Assembly: GCA_964423745.1 (NCBI GenBank)
Contig: CAYRGG010000033.1
Location: 1-46,179, forward strand
Length of the DNA stretch: 46,179 nt
Source: CAYRGG01 sp964423745
GTDB taxonomy: Bacteria; Pseudomonadota; Gammaproteobacteria; Competibacterales; Competibacteraceae
Reading direction: 5' to 3'
Part shown: in pieces, positions 43,450 through 46,179 of the stretch
Position numbering within the stretch: the first letter of the stretch is position 1
Layout: each line of letters starts with the position of its first letter
Position numbers and translations under genes: made by a program
Notes under the pieces: generated by a model
What the model was told of the DNA's origin: nothing
Seen by the model: only the letters and a program-made list of their open reading frames with translations
The model's database searches: none

Positions 43450-45525
43450 ATGGTTTCCAGGCAACTTCCGTTTCATTCCCCTTACGCCCACGGCTTTATT
43501 CGGGCATCGGTTTGCGTACCCTGGTTACGGGTGGCGGACCCTACCTATAATCTTCAGCGCACCTTGCATCTGGCGCAGCAGGCGTCAGCAGTACAGGCGG
43601 CAGTAACATTATTTCCTGAATTGGGTATTTCGGCCTACAGTAACGATGATCTGTTTCATCAAGATACCTTGTTGGATGCCAGTGAAGCAGCTATTCGCAA
43701 CTTACGGGATGAGAGTCAGCGTTTAACGCCTGTGTTAATCGTCGGGGCACCGCTGCGCTTGGAAGGAAAATTGTTCAACTGTGCGGTGGTGATTTACCGA
43801 GGTCAGGTGTTGGGTATCGTACCTAAGACCTACTTACCGAACTATCGAGAGTTTTATGAAAAACGCCAATTCACCTCGGGTGGTGTTGTCTTAGGCAAAG
43901 ACGTGCTGTTTCTCGATCAGCGGGTGCCCTTTGGTACTGATCTGATGTTCGAAGCTAGCAATATCAATCATTTTGCCTTGGCCGTGGAGATCTGCGAGGA
44001 TGCTTGGGCGCCTATCCCCCCCAGCAGCTATGCGGCATTGGCTGGAGCGACTGTGCTTGCCAATCTATCCGCCAGTAATATCACCATCGGCAAAGGCGAA
44101 TACCGCCGGGATCTTTGCGCGGCCCAGTCAGGCCGATGTTTGGCGGCGTATCTCTATTCAGCGGCGGGACCTGGGGAGTCCACTACTGATCTGGCTTGGG
44201 ATGGCCATGCGTTGATCTATGAAAACGATGAACTGCTGGCGGAAGCAGAGCGTTTTGCCAGCCAGGAACAAGTTATTACCGCGGACATCGACCTGGAACG
44301 ACTTGCCCAAGACCGTCTCCGGGTGACCAGTTTTAACGACACGGTCAGGGAGCATCAGGAGCGTTTACGGGCGCTGCGGCGCATACAATTCGAATTTCAG
44401 ATACCCGGTGAAGCAATAAAGCTCCTGCGTACCACAGAGCGCTTTCCCTATGTGCCAAACGACCCGGCAAAACGGGATGAACGTTGTTTTGAAGCCTATA
44501 ACATACAGGTTCATGGCCTTATGAAACGGCTTTCCAGCACGGGCATCGAACGGGTCGTGATCGGGGTTTCCGGCGGTCTCGATTCTACCCACGCCTTGAT
44601 TGTCGCTTCTAAGACCATGGATCGACTCGGTTTCCCGCGGGAGAATATTTTGGCGTTTACCATGCCGGGTTTTGCCACCAGCGATACAACCCTGAAGAAC
44701 GCCCATCGGTTAATGAGCGCCTTGGGCGTAACAGCACAGGAAATCGATATCAAACCCTCTTGTCTGCAAATGTTTCGCGATATCGGTCATGGCTTTGCCC
44801 AAGGGGAACCCGTTTACGATGTGACCTTTGAAAATGTTCAGGCAGGAGAACGAACCTCGCATCTTTTCCGCCTGGCTAATTTTCACAACGGGTTGGTGTT
44901 GGGCACCGGGGATCTCAGTGAGTTGGCGCTAGGCTGGGCCACCTATGGGGTGGGGGATCATATGTCTCACTATAATGTCAATGCGTCAGTCCCCAAGACA
45001 TTAATTCAACATTTAATCCGTTGGGTTATCGAGACAAACCAATTCGACAACGCGACGAATCTCACTTTGCAATCCATATTAGATACGGAAATTTCACCGG
45101 AATTGGTTCCCGCCAGTGCTGGCGATCAGGGGGAAGCACAGCCCGCCCAAAGCACTCAAGAGGTTATAGGACCCTATGAGCTTCAAGACTTCAATGTGTA
45201 TTACATTACCCGTTACGGTTTTCGTCCCAGTAAGGTGGCTTTTCTGAGCTTTAATGCTTGGCACGATAAAACAGAAGGCTCCTGGCCGGATTCACTACCC
45301 GTTGCGCAGCATAATGAATACGATCTCGCTACTATCAAACGGTGGTTAGGTGTATTTCTTTATCGTTTTTTTCAAATCAGCCAGTTTAAACGTTCCTGTG
45401 TGCCCAATGGGCCCAAAGTTGGTTCTGGTGGTTCCCTTTCACCCCGGGGTGATTGGCGGGCGCCCAGCGATTCAGAAGCCGCCATCTGGCTGGATGAATT
45501 ACGCCGGAATGTTCCTAAAAGTTAG
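43450..45525 (+). CDS. nadE: Glutamine-dependent NAD+ synthetase
   Basis: The last step of NAD synthesis: amidation of nicotinate adenine dinucleotide using glutamine. The 691 residues match the long two-domain form. The N-terminal nitrilase-like glutaminase has Glu in LFPELGISAYSND, Lys in VPKTYLPNYREFYEKR and Cys182 in VEICEDAWAP. The C-terminal synthetase has the ATP loop GVSGGLDST near 372, followed by GTGDLSELALGW and the distal PNGPKVGSGGSLSPRGDWRAPSD. It stands alone on the plus strand. Confidence 0.95.
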   Translation: MVSRQLPFHSPYAHGFIRASVCVPWLRVADPTYNLQRTLHLAQQASAVQAAVTLFPELGISAYSNDDLFHQDTLLDASEAAIRNLRDESQRLTPVLIVGAPLRLEGKLFNCAVVIYRGQVLGIVPKTYLPNYREFYEKRQFTSGGVVLGKDVLFLDQRVPFGTDLMFEASNINHFALAVEICEDAWAPIPPSSYAALAGATVLANLSASNITIGKGEYRRDLCAAQSGRCLAAYLYSAAGPGESTTDLAWDGHALIYENDELLAEAERFASQEQVITADIDLERLAQDRLRVTSFNDTVREHQERLRALRRIQFEFQIPGEAIKLLRTTERFPYVPNDPAKRDERCFEAYNIQVHGLMKRLSSTGIERVVIGVSGGLDSTHALIVASKTMDRLGFPRENILAFTMPGFATSDTTLKNAHRLMSALGVTAQEIDIKPSCLQMFRDIGHGFAQGEPVYDVTFENVQAGERTSHLFRLANFHNGLVLGTGDLSELALGWATYGVGDHMSHYNVNASVPKTLIQHLIRWVIETNQFDNATNLTLQSILDTEISPELVPASAGDQGEAQPAQSTQEVIGPYELQDFNVYYITRYGFRPSKVAFLSFNAWHDKTEGSWPDSLPVAQHNEYDLATIKRWLGVFLYRFFQISQFKRSCVPNGPKVGSGGSLSPRGDWRAPSDSEAAIWLDELRRNVPKS

Positions 45526-45637
45526 GTAAGTCTTTTTAGCGATGTAAATGTAATGTAGCAACCTACCATTCAGCATTACCGGCATTGTCATTGCCACAAC
45601 AAAGAATACATAACTCAAACTTACTGGACATCATCAT

Positions 45638-46090
45638 ATGGCATTAGCGATTACCCTGCATGTGTTGGCCGCCGTTGTCTGGGTTGGCGGAATGTTTTTT
45701 GCGTATATGGCCCTGCGTCCAGCGGCTGCCTCGTTAGAAACACCTTTGCGTTTAAACCTTTGGGCACAGGTGTTTACCCGATTTTTTCCTTGGGTATGGA
45801 TGAGTGTGATTTTGTTGCTGATTAGCGGCTATGGGATTATTTTTGGTTTTTATGCCGGTATGGGAAACATTGGTCTGCACATCCATTTGATGCAGGGCAT
45901 CGGTATTATAATGATGCTGCTGTTTGGCCATATTTACTTTGGTCCATTTCGGCGTCTTAAACAAGCTGTGACCGCTCAAGATTGGTCAAAGGGTGGGGCC
46001 AAACTTAACGAAATTCGTTTACTGATTAGTATTAACCTGGTTCTGGGAATCGTGGTAATCATTATCGGGGCAGGGGGACGCTATTTTTGA
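45638..46090 (+). CDS. CopD-like four-helix membrane protein
   Basis: This is a 150-residue inner-membrane protein with four helices (about 4-27, 45-70, 82-103, 123-147). The N-terminus MALAITLHVLAAVVWVGGMFFAYMALRP and the inner LHIHLMQGIGIIMMLLFGHIYF match small CopD-family proteins. Conserved His residues in the helices could bind haem or copper, as in related cytochromes. The physiological role is unknown. Confidence 0.85.
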   Translation: MALAITLHVLAAVVWVGGMFFAYMALRPAAASLETPLRLNLWAQVFTRFFPWVWMSVILLLISGYGIIFGFYAGMGNIGLHIHLMQGIGIIMMLLFGHIYFGPFRRLKQAVTAQDWSKGGAKLNEIRLLISINLVLGIVVIIIGAGGRYF

Positions 46091-46179
46091 TATAGGACTT
46101 CCGTAGCTCGTTCCAGAGGACGCCGTGAACACTTCCTTGTGGGCTTGACGACGGCCGTCCAGGCCGCCGACACCTCTTT
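46091..46179. repeat. Palindromic repeat cut by window end
   Basis: AGAGG at 46115-46119 pairs with CCTCT at 46173-46177, and CGGCC pairs with GGCCG inside, giving a hairpin. The segment ACGCCGTGAACACTTCC resembles the interior of the repeat at 37654-37827, so both may belong to one dispersed repeat family. The unit continues beyond the window. Confidence 0.55.

Overview
The window is chromosomal DNA of a gammaproteobacterium. Supporting this are ettA, secB-gpsA, ubiG, nudB with aspS, and a phasin-type protein. I cannot name a genus. A persulfide-sensor-like regulator, numerous toxin-antitoxin remnants and small palindromic repeats would fit a sulfur-oxidising lineage, but that is a weak inference. 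No rRNA, tRNA, CRISPR array or complete insertion sequence is visible.

Layout. 0-2 kb: ettA converges on a phasin gene. 2.1-6.9 kb: a minus-strand cluster of PilZ protein, orphan periplasmic binding protein and hybrid histidine kinase looks like a sensory unit. 7.0-13.7 kb: core genes pyk, gpsA, secB, a YibN-like rhodanese, an ArsR regulator with a SqrR/BigR-type cysteine pair, folD and a coiled-coil membrane protein. 14.0-18.6 kb: a sulfotransferase-like gene and an McrBC restriction pair sitting directly behind menA. 19.7-24.6 kb: a crotonase, an EamA transporter, a small K+ channel, a ZIP-like transporter carrying two cyclic-nucleotide domains, and a YgjP-type metalloprotease.

24.6-28.1 kb is an accessory scrap zone. 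It holds an IS66 transposase fragment, one intact VapBC pair, a duplicated vapC 3' end, two truncated PIN toxins, two orphan antitoxin-like genes and a secreted Cys/Trp repeat protein. 28.1-32.6 kb carries an RND efflux operon whose permease is in one frame throughout but has two in-frame stop codons.

32.7-46.1 kb returns to ordinary genes: ubiG, a CarH/LitR-type MerR-B12 light-sensor homologue divergent from a DCC-family gene, nudB, aspS, an FmdB-type zinc ribbon, lon (preceded by a short overlapping upstream ORF), a pentapeptide-repeat protein, a protein with a kinase-like C-terminus, nadE and a CopD-like membrane protein.

Two copies of a 143-bp MITE-like element lie at 11.5 and 35.6 kb, and the second is inserted exactly in the aspS stop codon. 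The most notable candidates are the twice-stopped pump gene, the MITE pair with matching changes in its terminal repeats, the putative light-sensing unit, the putative persulfide sensor and the cNMP-domain ZIP protein.
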